A stretch of DNA of 14,839 nucleotides from Bacillota bacterium (GTDB lineage: Bacteria > Bacillota > Clostridia > Christensenellales > CAG-138): assembly GCA_023409435.1 (NCBI GenBank), contig JAEYHP010000021.1, positions 1 to 14,839 on the forward strand, read 5' to 3'. The notes beneath the pieces are model-generated. The model was not told where the DNA came from. It saw nothing but the letters and a program-made list of their open reading frames with translations, and ran no database searches. A program made the position numbers and the translations under genes. Shown here in pieces: positions 13,717 to 14,839 of the stretch (positions within the stretch are counted from its first letter, which is position 1; the number at the start of each line of letters is the position of its first letter).

Positions 13717-13842
13717 TTTGCATCCGTAAGCGCCCGGCGTCACACCCGACACGCTCCTATTTTACTGGAAAATCCCCGGCGAAACAAGCCTGATTATTGC
13801 CGCCGCGTTGGCCAGGATAAAAACCCGGATAAAATATGTCAT

Positions 13843-14538
13843 TTACCGGCTGATCAAGGTTCCGATCTCCTCCCCGCGTACGGCGCGAAGTATGCTGTTC
13901 TCTTCCTTCATGCCGAATGCGAGTATGGGGATGTTTTGTTCCTTGCAAAGCGTCACCGCGGTCAAATCCGTCGCCTGCAGGTTGTTTTCGATCACCTGCT
14001 TGTAGGTAAGCCTGCTATAGCGTACGGCGGAAGGGTCCTTTTTGGGGTCGGCAGAGTAGACGGCATCGATGTTCTTCGCCAGCAGCAGCGCCTCGGCGCC
14101 GATTTCCGCCGCGCGCAGCGCCGCCGCGGTATCGGTACTGAAGTACGGGTGCCCCGTGCCGCAGGCAAACAGCAGCACATGGCCTTTTTGTAAAAGCTCC
14201 TGGGCAAGGCGCGCCGTATAAGTTTCACAGAAGCGGGGCATTTCCACAGCAGAAAGCACCGTGCAGGGAACATTATGCTTTATTAGCAGGTCCTGCATGG
14301 CGATTGCATTGATGGCGGTAGCCAGCATGCCCATATGATCCGCCCGGTTGCGGTCCATTTCCCCGGAGCTGCGCCCGCGCCAGATGTTGCCGCCGCCAAA
14401 CACCACGCCCAGCTGTACGCCCAGCGAGGCTACCTCAGCAAGCTGCTTTGCCGTATTTTCCATAACGTCAAAGCTCATTGGCTCGGAATCGGAGCTTATC
14501 GCTTCCCCGCTTAATTTTAAAACCACGCGCTGATACAT
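13843..14538 (-). CDS. pyrH: Uridylate kinase (UMP kinase)
   Basis: This enzyme phosphorylates UMP to UDP in pyrimidine nucleotide synthesis and belongs to the amino-acid-kinase fold family, typically as a hexamer. The 231-residue protein starts MYQRVVLKLSGEAI and contains GVVFGGGNIWRG, the nucleotide-site ADHMGMLATAINAIAMQD segment, and TGHPYFSTDTAAALRAAEIGAE, all characteristic of bacterial PyrH. The frame can be extended 25 codons upstream through a hydrophobic stretch. That stretch lies across the spacer after the tsf terminator, and AGAGGG (14546-14551) stands 7 nt before the ATG at 14538, so this is the start. It is the first gene after the terminator; no convincing promoter is visible in the short spacer. 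Confidence 0.97.
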   Translation of the reverse strand: MYQRVVLKLSGEAISSDSEPMSFDVMENTAKQLAEVASLGVQLGVVFGGGNIWRGRSSGEMDRNRADHMGMLATAINAIAMQDLLIKHNVPCTVLSAVEMPRFCETYTARLAQELLQKGHVLLFACGTGHPYFSTDTAAALRAAEIGAEALLLAKNIDAVYSADPKKDPSAVRYSRLTYKQVIENNLQATDLTAVTLCKEQNIPILAFGMKEENSILRAVRGEEIGTLISR

Positions 14539-14545
14539 TGCTACG

Positions 14546-14551
14546 CCCTCT
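14546..14551 (-). promoter_or_regulatory. Shine-Dalgarno site fixing the pyrH start
   Basis: AGAGGG lies 7 nt upstream of the ATG at 14538 and rules out the longer in-frame reading that would begin at 14613. Confidence 0.7.
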
Positions 14552-14596
14552 TTCCCATCCTTTGTTCTTACCCTGCATCCAAAATATAGAAACAAG

Positions 14597-14630
14597 AAAA
14601 AAAGGAACGCCAAAAAGCGTTCCCTTTTTT
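14597..14630 (-). terminator. Intrinsic terminator after tsf
   Basis: The 7-bp stem GGAACGC/GCGTTCC (14604-14610 with 14617-14623) has a 6-nt loop. On the minus strand it is followed by TTTTTTTCTTGTTT. A matching T run on the plus side makes it symmetrical, so it could work in both directions. It lies 5 nt past the tsf stop and separates tsf from pyrH. Confidence 0.93.
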
Positions 14631-14634
14631 ACAG

Positions 14635-14839
14635 TTATTTATTGGCCTGGCCCATGCCCATGACTTCTTCCGCGAAGTTATCCTGGCGCTTCTGGAGGCC
14701 TTCGCCCATCTCATAGCGGACAAAGCGGCGAACGCTGATCTTTTCGCCGATTTTTGCGGTCGCCTCGCTGAGCATCTGGCCGACGGTCATATCCTGGTCC
14801 TTCACATAGGGCTGCTCAAGCAGGCAGACCTCTTTGTAG
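14635..14839 (-). CDS. tsf: Elongation factor Ts, C-terminal part (5' end outside window)
   Basis: The 67 visible codons plus stop read as the C-terminal end of EF-Ts, the guanine nucleotide exchange factor for EF-Tu. Recognisable pieces are YKEVCLLEQPYVKD, then VGQMLSEATAKIGEKISV, then RRFVRYEMGEGLQKRQDNFA, and the tail EEVMGMGQANK. This is the typical EF-Ts finish, in which the FVRYEMGEG block is nearly invariant. The start, the EF-Tu-contacting N-terminal domain and the expected upstream rpsB lie beyond the window. A strong terminator follows immediately. Confidence 0.95.
   Translation of the reverse strand, partial: YKEVCLLEQPYVKDQDMTVGQMLSEATAKIGEKISVRRFVRYEMGEGLQKRQDNFAEEVMGMGQANK

Noticed and set aside
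13222..14193. A 323-codon plus-strand open frame
   Set aside because: It is antisense to frr and pyrH, both with full family motifs. High GC with few plus-strand stops explains its length.
14539..14613. N-terminal hydrophobic extension of PyrH suggesting a membrane-anchored form
   Set aside because: The extension is translated terminator spacer and overlaps the Shine-Dalgarno site of the true ATG.
14539..14634. Promoter for pyrH between the tsf terminator and the gene
   Set aside because: A TATATT-like box is present, but the best -35 candidate lies inside the terminator with 19-nt spacing, which is not convincing.

Overview
The window looks like a chromosomal core segment from a moderately GC-rich Firmicute, most likely a class Clostridia gut-type bacterium. 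The basis is a PolC-type replicative polymerase, an RNase Y, the MEP isoprenoid pathway, SpoIIAA/RsbV-type STAS logic, strong GGAGG Shine-Dalgarno sites and frequent TTG/GTG starts. This is inferred from gene content and order, not from a database match. All supported genes lie on the minus strand, so transcription runs from position 14839 toward 1.

Read in the direction of transcription, the right-hand part is the classic translation/envelope cluster. It starts with the 3' end of tsf (EF-Ts) and a strong terminator. Then follow pyrH (UMP kinase), frr (ribosome recycling factor), a small TTG-start gene overlapping the frr stop, and a 219-nt gap with two palindromic elements. After the gap come uppS, cdsA, dxr, rseP, ispG and polC. 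uppS, dxr and ispG supply and extend isoprenoid units for the undecaprenyl carrier; cdsA makes CDP-diacylglycerol; rseP is the intramembrane site-2 protease. Spacing from uppS to polC is tight (5 to 31 nt), which fits one operon.

The gap between polC and rny (3661-3882) holds paired hairpins at the polC end, a near-consensus sigma-A promoter (TTGACA, 17 nt, TACAAT) and a leader of about 110 nt before the probable GTG start of rny (RNase Y). Downstream of rny is a large hairpin (2060-2102). Abutting it are three tandem copies (1718-2059) of a 113-115 bp repeat, each with two small hairpins, one of which shows a compensatory base-pair change. A fragment of this repeat recurs at the cdsA/dxr junction (11141-11166).

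The left part holds an M19-family dipeptidase gene, then a promoter with an extended -10 directly after its stop codon. That promoter drives a two-gene unit: a helical double zinc-ribbon protein and a STAS-domain anti-anti-sigma-like protein cut by the window edge.

I see no phage, transposase, CRISPR, tRNA or rRNA. The least explained items are the structured repeat family, the 73-nt palindrome upstream of uppS, the small gene after frr and the structured rny leader. Several starts given here are shorter than the longest open frame because a Shine-Dalgarno site points to an internal codon.
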